Below the pieces are notes generated by a model. That model had not been told where the DNA came from and did not search any database. It saw only the letters and a program-made list of their open reading frames with translations. From the NCBI GenBank assembly GCA_036346225.1, contig JARFIW010000900.1, forward strand, positions 3,339,338 to 3,403,337: DNA of 64,000 bases. Direction: 5' to 3'. Made by a program: the position numbers and the translations under genes. Of the stretch, positions 11,247 to 22,241 are shown piece by piece (position 1 is the first letter of the stretch; every line of letters starts with the position of its first letter). Source of the stretch: Platerodrilus igneus. Lineage: Eukaryota; Arthropoda; Insecta; Coleoptera; Lycidae.

Positions 11247-11658
11247 GGTCAAAGACAACAAACATAGAAACAAGAAGAAAATTGTTGAAAGCGTGTGTGT
11301 GGAGTACATCACAGTATGTCTATGAAATACGGGCAGTCGAAAAAGCAGACAGAAAAACAGTAGCAGCTTTTTGGAATGTTGTATTTTAGATGTATGAGGA
11401 TCACAGTATGGACAGATAAAGTCAATAACAAATAGGTTGTAGAAATAGTAGGGGAATAAAAATATCTGTGGGGAATAGTATGGGATATATTACAAGCAGA
11501 GATAGGAAAAAGGAGGTAGATGTAGACCAAGATCAGATAGTGATAGTGCAGACTGTGCAAATTCCAGGGAAATGTGTAGGTTAGTTCAGAATAGGTAACA
11601 ATGAGGGTACGCGTCTAACCAGTTCCAGGATATAAGACCTAATGATGATTATGATATG
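11247..11658 (+). mobile_element. RTE LINE 3' end, fragment B
   Basis: Second copy of the same LINE 3' region, homologous to 10302-10765, starting abruptly after the SINE. It runs to a short 'atgatgattatgat' tail, typical of RTE 3' ends. It is immediately followed by the right-hand copy of the 13-bp target duplication at 11659-11671. This shows that LINE machinery made the insertion into the hAT gene. Confidence 0.75.
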
Positions 11659-11671
11659 ATTTTTAGTAGTA

Positions 11672-12352
11672 ACGTTGTCCAAGTTATTTTCTATAGTTAA
11701 CTCCCTTAGTAAATACCTTCAATCAAAAACTATTGATATAAAAGGCGCTGAAACGTACTTTACTAACGTATATGTCGAAGACGGGCGGCGAACTGACTCT
11801 TTCCTGGAAAATAGAACCACACTTTCAGAAGAAGAGATTTCGGTGTGTTGAAATGCACTTCGATGAAATGAAAAACGCTTTGAGTCATTTAGATCGATTG
11901 TAAATAAGTTTAACGTGCTTAGTCCAAAAACTTTAGACACCGTTAATGACGATAAATTTTTTCATTTATCAAAATCTTATTAGCGATGAATATGAGAAAG
12001 ATTTAACAGATTTCTTTGCTCAACAAATGGTTAGCTTTCGTTCAATCATGAAAAAGACAATTTCAAGTTTTGAAAATATTAGACAGTTAGCAATGCATAT
12101 TCTATGTAAAAACACTTTGTTCGCTAGCTATCCTGACGTTTGTACAGCATACATAATATGTACAACATTGCCGGTGACAACTGCATCAACCGAGATATTT
12201 TTTTTTAAACTTAAGCTCTATGTCACAGGATCGGTTTTCGGGACTTTCCATTTTAAGTATAGAAAACGATATACATTTTGATGTCATAATCGTTGCATTT
12301 GCTACTTCAAAGTCTCGAGAAATAAATTCACGCCATTTTTTTTTAAAATAAA
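11672..12352 (+). pseudogene. hAT transposase C-terminal part (dimerisation domain), decayed
   Basis: Resumes the hAT gene after the insertion. A frame at 11946-12281 reads 'YIICTTLPVTTASTEIFF', the conserved start of the hAT C-terminal dimerisation domain ('P...ASTER.FS'). The continuation is in another frame at about 12216-12352: 'SQDRFSGLSILSIEN', then a tail rich in Lys/Phe. A deletion of several codons at the frame change removed the 'K..LR..M' linker. Confidence 0.75.
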
Positions 12353-12691
12353 TTTTTAAGTCATTTATTGTACTTGCAGAGCACAACGTACAAAATTACA
12401 ACAGACCACTCTAACATACATATAATTATATTTTGCACACACTTGGAGTTTTTATCATAAATGATACTATTTAGGGATGGACTCGGGCCCGGCCCGACGC
12501 AGAAATGTAACCGGCCCGGCCCGAAGCCCGAGGCCCGAGGCCCGACCCGAAATTTCGGGCCGGCCCGACTTTCATTCAGCGAATGAGAAGATATTTTTTT
12601 CTGTTGCGTTCAACAAGAAACTATTACTCTTTTGTTTAATTTAAGAGTATAATGATTTAGAATTACAATCAAGATACTTGTGGAACATACC

Positions 12692-12986
12692 TTACATGTG
12701 ATTTTCCAATGCTCCACCCGAAGGTACTACATTGGCCAGGAAGCGAGTTTTTTTTACCTGGAAAATTTGGAATTTTGTTGAACCCTTGCTGTTCCAAGCA
12801 AGGTAGGGATCTTTAACGTGCGTGACAACACTCACACACGGGACCTCCATTTCACCTCTCATTCGAACGAGGGTGTATTTTTGTGAAAAATGCTCGCCTA
12901 ACATTTTTCAAGCGGACCGTGTCGGGATTCGAACCCGGGACCTTGGGCATAGTAGTCACACACATACCACTACGCCACGGAGCCGC
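12692..12986 (-). mobile_element. tRNA-derived SINE, copy 4, full length with target duplication
   Basis: The best copy. Read on the minus strand it begins 'gcggctccgtggcgtagtgg', which holds an A box (tggcgtagtgg). A B box 'gggttcgaatccc' follows about 40 bp later, so the internal RNA polymerase III promoter looks intact. The body is about 215 bp and the 3' end lies near 12692. The flanking direct repeats are 13 bp with one mismatch (12679-12691 and 12987-12999, tgtggaacatacc). The pairing of tRNA head, short body and target duplication makes this a LINE-mobilised SINE. Confidence 0.9.
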
Positions 12987-13025
12987 TGTGGAACACACCG
13001 TAGTATATCAATTTATTTTTGATTC

Positions 13026-14306
13026 TGCTACGTACCTAGATGTAGCCGGAAGAAAAGTAAATACCAGGCTAACTACTAAACGCGGAGAGTGGAGGGATTC
13101 GCCGACATACCAAAAAGAAACAAAAAACACATCGCCCACGATTATCTATTAACAAATAAAAGTAAATAACGGATTCTGTACAAACAAGCAAGAGCAATAA
13201 ATTAAGCGTTACTATTTCAAAGCAAACAGTTAGGTGATATGAACAATTTTGTACATTAGATACAAAGTGCGCATCTCGTATTTACACAAAATAAAATTAA
13301 TCAGTAGTAAATAAACCTGTGAGAGCTTTTGTCAAGCGTTTTTAAAGTTTCGCGTAATACTTTTTGTAAAATAACTAATTAGTAGGAAGCTTTTGTCAGA
13401 CATCTTTTAAATCGTACATAGTACCGTTTGTAAAATAAACCAATCAGTACAAAGGAATAAGCGTGTGTCTGTCCAATATTTTTAACACGGGTACATCACA
13501 TATCTAGAGCGATAATGTCGATTAGCAGCAACGAACAATAGTTCTACAATGTGACGTTTCTTGTCACATAACTACACCAAACGTTGATACGGAATATCCC
13601 ATTAACACATACAAAAGAAAACGAGTTGCATACCTGTAGGTGTCCTCTTAGCTTGAAAACCGTCGGGGGGTGAGTCAACACAGAAACGCTGCGGTATTCA
13701 GGATCCATTCACCCTGCCATCGTAAATATAGCAACGATCTACCGACAAAAGCAGTTGGTCTACAGAAAGGAAGAACCCATTTGGCCTCTAGCTAAAAAAA
13801 GCAATCCACACAAGACACCTCCTAGTTGTCGAACAAAAAATAAACAGACGTGCATTGCTTTTGAAATACGGTGACGAACAATGTAGAAAATATGTCGACG
13901 CAAAAGCTGTAGAAGCAAATTTAACAATGATTCAAATAACACGAATTCGAACTGCAAATCCTCGCTAATCGAAGCGCGATTAAAAATGTAAAACCCGGGT
14001 TTTATCGGATAGTATGCGACCGTATTTCAACAAGTCTTTACATTGAAACAATAGAGAAACCATTATAGGCGGTCGTAATGTATACCAAGATAACGGGTAC
14101 CTGAAACAGGATATAACTATTTAGTTGTTGCATAAACTTGTCGTTTCAAAGCAACTAGATTTAAGTTGAGGAATTTATTCAAAAGCGTGTTTATTATTAA
14201 TTATGTTGAAGGATTTAACAGTAGAAACAGAATTTATTCGAGCGGGTATTGAATTAATAGGAGTGAAAAATAGGATAATTAATTTATGCTGAAAATAAAA
14301 GTAACA
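13026..14306 (-). mobile_element. Solo LTR of a Gypsy-type element, copy A
   Basis: A 1281-bp segment, minus strand, starting TGTTAC and ending CGTAGCA in its sense orientation. It is flanked by a perfect 4-bp direct repeat attc (13022-13025 and 14307-14310). It is homologous over its whole length to 55282-56638, which has its own 4-bp repeat. A tandem repeat of about 85 bp ('gacaaaagct' cores) lies in its 3' third, near 13320-13480. No internal coding region adjoins it, so it is a solo LTR left by recombination. It sits inside the GC-ended element. Confidence 0.85.
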
Positions 14307-15845
14307 ATTCTTTAAAAATCCTAGATACAAAGATACAAAATATTTAGCAATTTTCAATGTTTATGAAATTGTACGCTTAACATACCTTATAACCTTTATA
14401 ATAAATTTGCGTCCGCTTTATTTTGTCGTTCCTACTTCAAAGAATTTTACTAAAATTACCTACTTAAAATTAGAAAGTTATTGTAAACTCATTCCAAGCA
14501 GACTTTATTAAAAGAATCTTTAAATAAAGTATCATTTTTTAAAAGTTTGCATCCAATCTAAAGGAGTGTTAGTGCAAGTGTTTTTTCCTTTACTCTTTAT
14601 TCTGACATATATGTTTAGTATTCTATATCTATAGGTTATGTTTTAAAAATGAATAACGAATTAATCTCTTTTGTGATAAGGTGACCTATAACATGTTTAA
14701 CTATATTGGAAAAAATCAAAGAAATTGTATTCACACAAAGATGAACCTTTTTTTATTATTTGAGTCTTTCATTTCCCACTGATTCGATAACATTTGTATG
14801 TGTTGTCAAAGTGTTTTTACGGAATTCTCTTGGAGTTTACCCCAAGACACTGTTTTTTACTTCTTCTCAAGCATATAGCATATCTGTTTTCAAAAGAATT
14901 TTTACAACTTACTTCTGGGAAAAGCATTACAAAACAGCATCCTCGTATTTAGAGCGTTGACGTTTTATATCTTTTTCGCGTTATAAATTTGGACATTATA
15001 TTTCTAAATTTAATTACGGAAACAACACTACAAAAAACCATTTATTTCGCTATATTTATACAAAAAGCAGACAATTAAATGTAAGTTTGTACGTTAGGCA
15101 TTTGGCATATGTCAAAATTAAGGCGCCTTAAATAAAAGCATTCCCTGCCTGTATTTAAATTAAATAAAGGTGTCCTGTATTTTAATAAAGTACAAACATT
15201 AAAGGTGTAATTGCGCATGTGTAAATGTCAAATAAGGGACAACTTCATTAAAAAATTGGTAAAATGAACGTTGCAATAACTCTCTAGCGTTTTAAGCGGT
15301 AGACATAAATTATACACGCGATTGATAATATCGACGTATATCGGCGTATATACATATACATAATATAAATCGTGCAAACTTTTGAATTACGAATAAATCA
15401 CCTAGTTTGATGTTCCTGGGCATTTTTAACTTGCCTAAAGTACAACATGAGGAACATTAAATAGGACTAGAAAACAATATTCGGTATAAGAAGTGAGTTA
15501 TAATATCACGTCTCCTTTACACTAAACAAGACGAAAAACTGATTATTAATGGGTTCATGAAAACACTACGTGAAATTATAATTAAGAACGTTTACTTACT
15601 CAATGTGAGATAGAAGTGAAGGGACGATGGAATATCTACTCGTGCGTTTTTTGGCCCGAAAAGTTCGGGCCGGCCCGAGTCGTTTGGCCCGGGCCGGCCC
15701 GAAAAACTAAGCCCGGCCCGGGCCCGGCTCGAATAAAGTAGTCAACGGCCCGGTCCGGATTCGAGCCCGAATTCGGGCCGTGCCCGGGTCGGGCCGGCCC
15801 GAAAGCCCGAACCCGAGTCCATCCCTAATTCTATTACGCATGCAA

Positions 15846-17264
15846 CTTTGACAATAGTAAATTTTTACTCTCTTTAGAGTATTATGTAAGAGGGCGCAAT
15901 GCTCTGAAATATCGTTAAGATTCCCGAACTTATAAAAGAATTCTAGTTGAACGATCCTAAATCGACTAGAAAATATTAGTTCCCAATGAATTTATGAGGC
16001 AGCAAACAAACGGCAGGTAGTGTTACCGATACTGGAATGAGAAAGTTCCAAGTATCGTAGATATAAACTACTAGTAGTGAAAATTCCATAGTTGTGCATG
16101 GAAAATAGAGTAGTGAAAGATTCGTACAGAGAGAGTACATTTTAACCTTTCAAAATCGAATAATTGTTAATTTACCAAAAGTTACCTTTGGTTTCATAAT
16201 TTGTTTTTGCTAGAATATTTGTTGAGTATGAAGCGCCATCTTGGTTTTCTACTTTTTTATTTTGTCTTTCACACAACAGCCAAAACAAAAGACTACCTAA
16301 TGGAACTGAACTTGAGAAGTTTATTTCAAGACCGTATATTAAAAAATACTCAATTGTTGCGTACAAGAAAATGCACTTAATGAAAATATTTATTTTACAT
16401 AGAAGCGAGATTAAAAGCGTTATGAAAAATGTAATTTGTCTTGACTGGCACGATTAAAGCTGAAGGCGTGTTGTTGCTTTATTTACGTCTCCGCGCTGTG
16501 ATTATTAAATTTTACGTAGTGTATCGTTCGTAACAACAGTTTATTATTCTATCCAGATTCCTTTTATAGGGTATACATGTATATTTTAATAGTTGAGAGA
16601 AATACTTCAACATTAAATTCTCTGAATGCTAACTTTTTCATAAAGGCAGTTACAAAAATTTGTTTTAAGGCGAAAATATACTTCTATTTAAAGAAAAAAA
16701 TTCGTAGAAAGCTTGGTGGTGCAACTTCCGAATATTGTGACTTATTCGTTTTTCGTTAATTAAGCTGTATAATAAAAATTAAAGCACTGCTTATTCTAAA
16801 TTTAATTTTCACACAATTTATAATTTTATACCGATTGATTTAGCTGGTAATTATGTAGACAATTTTGAACATTACGATGTAGAAATTGAATGCATTAGCA
16901 GGTGCGGTAGTGAAAATTATTTTTATGGCAATATCGGATCAATTTGGACAGTAACTTAGAAATTAAAAATAATCTTTTTTAGTTATGCCTGGCTGTTCAA
17001 CGGTTTGATGAACATTTTCAAACCCCGTCAACTAATTTCAGTTTAGGTTAAAATACTGTTATATATTCAGAGGACTTACCATAAGTAGCACTAGTGTGGA
17101 GTGGCCAACATATGTGTTTCAAACATATCTTATTCATACGCTGAACAAACATCTATGAATTTTTACAAAAACTTTATTGGAAACAACATATTCTAATAAT
17201 GCTGACAGAATATATAAATTCTAATTTACCTTTATCTTACAGTAAACCCTTACACCATATTAGC
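15846..17264. other. No gene recognised
   Basis: A+T-rich sequence with only short chance ORFs. No element ends, RNA genes or repeats were seen until the 158-bp array begins. Confidence 0.6.
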
Positions 17265-17745
17265 AAATATTCGCACATCTGGTAACAGTATTAAATAACA
17301 TTGTCATCTTAAATCTGCACAATAGTTTTCTTCAACTAAGCATTTTTTAGCTCCAGGCATGGATCTTGCTCTCGACAACCCGATCTGGGAGCTAGATCCT
17401 CCACCTCCACAACCGCCACGCAAAATATTCGCACATTTAGTAACAGTATTAAATAACATTGTCATCTTAAATCTGCACAATAGTTTTCTTCAACTAAACA
17501 TTTTTTTGCTCCAGGCATGGATCTCGCACTCAACACCCCGATCAAGGTGCTAGACCTTCCACCTTCACAACCGCCACGCAAAAAATTCGCACATCTAGTA
17601 ACGGTACTAAATAACATTGTCATCTTAAAATTGCAAAATAGTTTTCTTTCAAACTAAACATTTTTAGCTTCTGGGACATGGATCGTGCTCTCGGCACCCT
17701 GATCTGGACCGTCGGACCCCCGGCATCCTTCCCCAGGACCCCGGA
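17265..17745. repeat. 158-bp tandem repeat, three copies
   Basis: Copies start near 17265, 17423 and 17580 at the phrase 'aaatattcgcacat' and share 'aacattgtcatcttaaa', 'ctccaggcatggat' and 'ccgccacgcaaaa'. The third copy is the most diverged. The A+T-rich half alternates with a C-rich half in each unit. The array lies about 250 bp outside the 3' end of the polymerase B remnant and could mark the edge of that element. Confidence 0.8.
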
Positions 17746-17987
17746 TCTGCAAATTCTTTCCGCTAATTATGACGATATTTACATAGATCTACAAAACCCA
17801 TATGTAAACCCAATATTCATTAATAAACTAAAAAGATATGTATCCATTTATTTGCAAATAGGTTTAACATGATCACCTTATTTTTGGTACAATTCATAGG
17901 AGTGGGGATGTGTGAAAAACTTACAACTAATACATAGAAACTTACAAACTATTATATACAAAGCAGCTATACAAACAGAACTTAAAA

Positions 17988-18227
17988 CTATGTAAAATAG
18001 AACCTATCTATAGCTTTATGCCCCCACGCATATGTATTTGTACTATTGGGGATAACAAAACGTTTATCGTCATCACCGGACAAACTAATTTTATGTATGA
18101 GTTGGGTGTAGATTTCATGTTTGCTACGAATGGTTGTCATAGTATGCATAAGAGGTTTACTTGAAATACATACAGCATCCTTAAAATTATTTACACTGAT
18201 TTCATTAGCAACAACATTTCTGCTCAT
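17988..18227 (-). pseudogene. DNA polymerase B, C-terminal tail
   Basis: A minus-strand frame of 79 codons with 'MSRNVV', 'MTTIRSKHEIYTQLIHK' and 'SGDDDKRFVI' followed by a terminal 'AYGH'-like 'AWGHKAI'. It lies directly downstream of the polymerase palm frame but is offset by a frameshift at 18228-18255, where an A/T run occurs. It is the expected extreme C-terminus of the protein-primed polymerase, past the catalytic core. Confidence 0.65.
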
Positions 18228-18254
18228 CCCTTTAATTTTTTTGATAATGTCTTT

Positions 18255-19286
18255 TTAAATAATAATACAATAACTTTTTGCCCGCGTTCCCACAAATTCT
18301 AATACCAACTCTCTGGAAAACTCATCCTTAAATTTACCCACCACTTTCTTGTTCGCAAGGGAAATACCATACTTATTGTCTTGGGGGTAGTCACTTGTGT
18401 CAAAATGTTGTATATTAGCACTCACGTCCTTGTAAAAATCGAGGATTTCTATGCAATACATAAGGGAATCTGTGTCTGTATATAGGAGTTGAATTGTCTC
18501 GCCATATATACGTTTCATTGTTCCGTAATGAAATTCATACATTAATGTTTTTGATAAATCCAAGACGCCGAAACCGGCATATATCGGTTTATCATAATGC
18601 ACCTTAACCCGATTCATTTGCACAACAATTAAGTTTTCACTTAACACCATTCGAGAATTAAAGTTTGGTTTAGATATTAAGGAGCTCGCACACAACTTGT
18701 TTCCATCACAGGCCCATCGGTTTACAATTGTAACGTCAACCCGTTTGTCCACGTTTTCCATCGTTTTTCCGAAAATCGAGTTGTTCATTAGTTTAAAAAA
18801 ATTTTTTTCAAAATCGTTTTTGGCACGTGTACGTAGTTCAGTGTTCAAATCAATATACGATTTTAGCCACGGGTTCTGATCAAACTTCAACACTCTATGC
18901 ACAGCACTTAATATGAGACCGTTACACAAACACTGTTGTAGGTTGCAATAATGTATGACATATTTTTTTTTGTTTTCAAGATTTGCAATTAACTTAAATG
19001 TTTTTAATTTGTAGTAGGGCGACTTTATATTCTCGGGGCAAAACGGGAGATCGTTGTGCTGATCGTGCAACTGTTCTGGATAGTCTAGATCAACCTCTAA
19101 AATGTATATCTTATCAGAGGTTGGGGAAATGTTTAAAATTTGCTCTTGAAGCATACTAACCTGCTTATCGTTTAACCAGTTAAACCCGCTTATGGGCAGA
19201 TGTTGAGTCATAGCCCAACCATACAGATTGTTCGCATCCAAGTAAGTCAAATATTTGGACGGTGCAGAAGGATCATAGCTATCCAT
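18255..19286 (-). pseudogene. DNA polymerase B (protein-primed), palm/fingers domain
   Basis: The longest intact piece of the polymerase, 343 codons. It carries all three polymerase motifs. Motif A is near residue 17 ('YLDANNLYGWAM', catalytic Asp). Motif B is near residue 170 ('KLMNNSIFGKTMEN'). Motif C is near residue 275 ('LYTDTDSLMY', 18465-18482 on the complement), with both catalytic Asp. A late 'KSYC' follows. The arrangement is that of DNA_pol_B_2, the protein-primed family found in Polintons, adenoviruses and linear plasmids. The ATG at 19286 is internal; the true gene begins about 3 kb upstream. The catalytic residues themselves look undamaged. Confidence 0.85.
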
Positions 19287-19579
19287 CTACTGGTTGTTAG
19301 CCCTCGAATACCGCCCACAGCACTGCGTTAGACCTCCACGAATACCTCGTCGGAGAAATTGATGCATCTCAATATCTGTAAGCAACTCTAGTTTTACTCC
19401 AGAGTGCTTGAGCATAGCATCCCAGCTTAAACTTGGTGCAGTAATGTAGTGGCTAGGGTCCAAATCGTATGTAAAATGCAGATATCACAAAAGTTTTCAA
19501 AAATGTCGGTTAACAGCAACACGTCTGTTTTTAAATACAGATCGCTATACTCTCCGAGCGTTGTAATATTAAATTCTGA
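19287..19579 (-). pseudogene. DNA polymerase B, linker between exonuclease and palm, out of frame
   Basis: About 290 bp bridging the two polymerase ORFs. Short frames here still look coding on the minus strand (for example a 'YLKTDVLLL'-like run near 19510-19550 and a 'ITDIEMHQFL' stretch near 19360), but indels break the frame near 19300, 19480 and 19580. It corresponds to the region that normally joins exonuclease motif III to the palm. Confidence 0.6.
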
Positions 19580-20566
19580 CTAAACTTTCTGAGCATGGGC
19601 GTATTGAGCAAAAGTGATATCACTCGATGTCAAGTTATTGAAAAAAGCACTTTTTGGCGGTAATGCTGTTTTGTTAAGCACATGAGTATCTGTGATATAA
19701 TTATAAGGAAATACGCCTTTTCTCGTTACTAAATCGAATTTTCGATCATCAGGAAAATACCGACGAACTTCTGCGAACTGCTCCGAATTCAAATTTTGAG
19801 CAAACTTATCTAAAGAAGAGGACATAAATCTAAGAGAATCTATAAATTTTAATTGAATGTATGACTTATCAGCTTTCCCGTTATATTCATCTTCATAGCC
19901 TTCTTCATCATCAGTATCCCAGTCAGATAATCGCACATTTTTAGTAAACGAGATATATTTTTCTTTGTTATTGGGAATAACCGTAATATTTTCTTTATCA
20001 CATGCTAGCTTTTTTACAATAAAATGTGAATCGTACCCGCTAAGATTATGCATCACGATAGGAATAAAATTAGGTACCTTGTATTTTATGTTACATTCAC
20101 CATGCGCGGCGAAACGAAAGTTTCCTGTCAGATGACAGTGGTCTCTAACACGCACAGAATCTTCTAAAGGTTTTTTACAAATCCCGCAGTCTACGGCTTC
20201 AAGAAATAACAATTCATCGTTGGGTGTTAGAGGTGTCATTGGAATACAGGTTTTTAAAATAGTTCCTATTCTACGAGCCTCCTCCTTAAGCATATCCATA
20301 AAGACCGCCGAAGCATTAGATCCTCTGTATAATTTGAATTTGTTTAAAGAATCGTCGTAAGAACACTTGATGTAATACGCAAAACTATATGGACTGTGAT
20401 GTTGAATGTTGTTGGTAAATGATGTTGCGGTGTTAGGAAGCGTTGAACTAATCGGTTTCAAAACAGACTCAAAGTCTGCATAAATAATAAATGGTACACG
20501 CATCTGTTTATGCAAATTTCTAAATTCTAAAATGTTATTTAATGCAGTGGGCATAGTAGTCACCAC
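19580..20566 (-). pseudogene. DNA polymerase B, 3'-5' exonuclease domain
   Basis: A 328-codon frame with the proofreading exonuclease. ExoI is near residue 28 ('IIYADFESVL', Asp and Glu of the DxE motif). A cysteine/histidine cluster follows, 'CGICKKPL' and 'RDHCHLTGNF', a zinc-binding insert usual in Polinton-type polymerases. ExoII is 'VMHNLSGYDSHFI'. A 'FIDSLRFMSSSLDKFAQNL' block lies in the ExoIII area. A stop at 20567-20569 separates it from the next upstream piece. The domain itself is free of stops. Confidence 0.85.
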
Positions 20567-20569
20567 GTG

Positions 20570-20939
20570 TTAGCAGTCATGCTCTGCATCAAGACAAAGC
20601 TTTTCGGCTGAACTGAAGTATATTAAACATCCATCACATAACCATTTATATGAGTGATCTTTTGATAGCTGACGTCCTACGAGTTTGCTTAAATTCTTTA
20701 TCCAACAAAAATTACCTCGTTCTCCATCCTGTATATAAAGCAAATTGATGTGCACGGTTCTTTTATTCAATGTAAGATATAAAGGTCCTACAACTGACTT
20801 TCCTTCAAGTCCAAAAACATTAATACTCATATCGTTCAGCTCTTCAAACTTTTTTATGTTGCACATTTTCATTGGGAATTCAACACCGGATAAGTTTAAC
20901 ACAGTATGATAGTCGGGGTAGCTGGATATCCTATTTGAA
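20570..20939 (-). pseudogene. DNA polymerase B, N-terminal region, 3' part
   Basis: A minus-strand frame (20902-20570 from the first Met, extending upstream to 20939) with 'VLNLSGVEFPMKMCNIKKFE' and later 'KDHSYKWLCDGCLIYF'. This is the region that precedes the exonuclease in insect Polinton polymerases. Its upstream end coincides with the left target duplication of the 428-bp insertion. The frame continues on the other side of the insertion. Confidence 0.7.
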
Positions 20940-21367
20940 AATACTCCCTGTATGTTTGTTGTGGTTTGTTTAGTATTCTTCTAAATCTTCTTTGGGGATT
21001 AAACCACTCATAGTTTTTAAAATTATCTTTATTAACGTTTCGATCCATGACCTAGGATCGTTTTCAAAATAATAAAAACTTCAAGTTTGACATTTATGAC
21101 ATAAATTGAAGGTGACTTTGATTTATTGATGTTCGAAATATTTGGTTTGAGTACACTAAGCAAAAATTTTTTAAAGTTTAAATGAATGATTGCCTTCAAT
21201 TTGTGTTACGGCCTGGGACCGACTTTTTTTAGGTAGCCAATACGCTTAACGTGAAATCAGCTGATTAATTTTTATTGGTGAATTCATCCTAGGTCATGGA
21301 TCGAAACGATAATAAAGATAATTTTAAAAACTATGAGTGGTTTAATCCCCAAAGAAGATTTAGAAGA
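20940..21367. mobile_element. 428-bp insertion with internal inverted repeats (foldback/MITE-like)
   Basis: Flanked by a 12-bp direct repeat, atcctatttgaa (20928-20939 and 21368-21379), lying in the polymerase coding sequence. Inside, 20974-21059 and 21285-21367 are inverted copies of each other over about 85 bp with very few differences. The left inverted repeat is preceded by about 34 extra bases that have no counterpart on the right. A stretch near 21070-21110 resembles 28250-28290. A 12-bp duplication with long inverted arms does not fit the common MITE superfamilies, so I leave the class open. Confidence 0.7.
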
Positions 21368-21753
21368 ATCCTATTTGAACTAGCGTCTGCTGGATACAGT
21401 GCTGCAACAACGGCTAACGCAAAGCAGGTGTCATCATCGTTGATGATATTTACCACAGCCTTTTTGTTTTGCACCCATTTCGGTAATTCAATGAATGTTG
21501 AGCCACGCAAAGGAATATATTTGTTTACATTGACTTCTAGATGTAGAACATTCTTTAAAGTCCAACCAGAGTCGCGTTCTTGAAACTCCTCAGACTTTGT
21601 AACCATCGCCTCCATGAATTCTGCATATATATTATTCAGGTCGCTAGATACCGTAATCACTCGATTCTTGGTATTAAAAGACTTTATGTCTTCAATCACA
21701 TCAGATCCGCTCATTTTTGTATAACTTGCAAAGGTTTCGCAGTTGATTTTCAA
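21368..21753 (-). pseudogene. DNA polymerase B, N-terminal domain, 5' part
   Basis: Minus-strand frame with 'FQERDSGWTLKNVLHLEVNV', 'YIPLRGSTFIELPKW' and 'KKAVVNIINDDDTCFAL', a block that I associate with the N-terminal part of insect Polinton polymerases. Its downstream end runs into the 428-bp insertion, from which the last dozen codons of the apparent ORF derive. At 21750 it overlaps the zinc-finger frame in a different phase, most simply a single-base frameshift within one ancestral gene. Confidence 0.65.
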
Positions 21754-22241
21754 CGCTGAAATTGAGCTTTTCGTGTCAGAAGAAATTCTCGAGTTTTAAA
21801 AGCAGAGTTGATGATTTGAACTGCTTCATTATCAGGAACTCTATCAACTGCATTTTTATGCGCATTACTACGAAGATGGTGAGCAAACCTATTTTTAAGG
21901 ATGGTTATATCGCAGACGGTACATTGCATCATGTCATCTACACGTGGTTTTTTAGCAGGGGGTGCTTCAGAATTGAGCACCTGACGTTTACTCTTTGAAA
22001 TCCTTGCACTCGTTGCTACAGGCGCTATACCTGTAAAAGTAGACGAACCTTGATGAATATTTTGGTGTCTTTTTAGAGCATCCTTCCTCGAAAAAACAGC
22101 ATCACAAATGTCACACGAATGATTCGAACTTAGTCCAGACATTGAAATACCGTGCTTAGCACCTTTGTGGCGTTTGAGGTTATCTTTTCTAGAGAATGCT
22201 GCCGAACAAACATCACAAATAAACGTTTTTGAGAAATCCAT
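21750..22241 (-). pseudogene. C2H2 zinc-finger N-terminus of the polymerase B gene
   Basis: A 163-codon frame starting at a good ATG (22241). Finger 1, residues 8-30, has 'CDVC' and 'KRHKGAKH'. Finger 2, residues 43-64, has 'CDIC' and 'KRHQNIH'. A Lys/Arg-rich stretch near residues 82-103 ('KSKRQV', 'PPAKKPR') looks like a nuclear localisation signal. A third, atypical finger follows, 'CTVCDITIL' and 'HHLRSNAH'. The frame ends where the polymerase N-terminal domain begins in another phase, so the ancestral product was probably one protein with DNA-binding fingers ahead of the polymerase. An independent finger gene is the alternative. Confidence 0.7.

Larger units (their letters stand above)
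8394..12352 (+). mobile_element. hAT DNA transposon remnant, split by a LINE/SINE insertion
   Basis: Pieces of one transposase gene occur in order on the plus strand: 8394-9253, 9670-10181 and 11672-12352. The third is separated by an insertion (10195-11658) flanked by a 13-bp direct repeat (10182-10194 and 11659-11671, atttttagtagta). The transposase belongs to the TTF/ZMYM1-like group of hAT elements. I could not identify the terminal inverted repeats. A further stretch of about 400 bp (9260-9665) between the first two pieces is not recognisable and is probably decayed or inserted sequence. Confidence 0.75.
12472..15837. mobile_element. GC-ended hAT-type non-autonomous element hosting a SINE and a solo LTR
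   Basis: The ends are inverted: 12472 reads 'tagggatggactcggg' and 15837 reads its complement. Both ends continue into 60-170 bp of 'cccggcccga'-type GC-rich low-complexity sequence that is strikingly unlike the A+T-rich interior. The flanks are 8-bp direct repeats with one mismatch (12464-12471 atactatt; 15838-15845 attctatt), the hAT-type target size. No transposase ORF remains inside. Nested inside are a full SINE (12692-12986) and a solo LTR (13026-14306). Confidence 0.8.

Noticed and set aside
12900..12986. A functional tRNA gene
   Set aside because: A and B boxes are present but the sequence continues into a SINE body with a target duplication, so it is a SINE head.
17359..17872. Proline-rich ORFs in the 158-bp repeat
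   Set aside because: They depend on the repeat unit and are not conserved in frame among the three copies.
21296..21998. Plus-strand ORFs opposite the polymerase N-terminus
   Set aside because: Antisense shadows of the zinc-finger and polymerase frames and of the 428-bp insertion.
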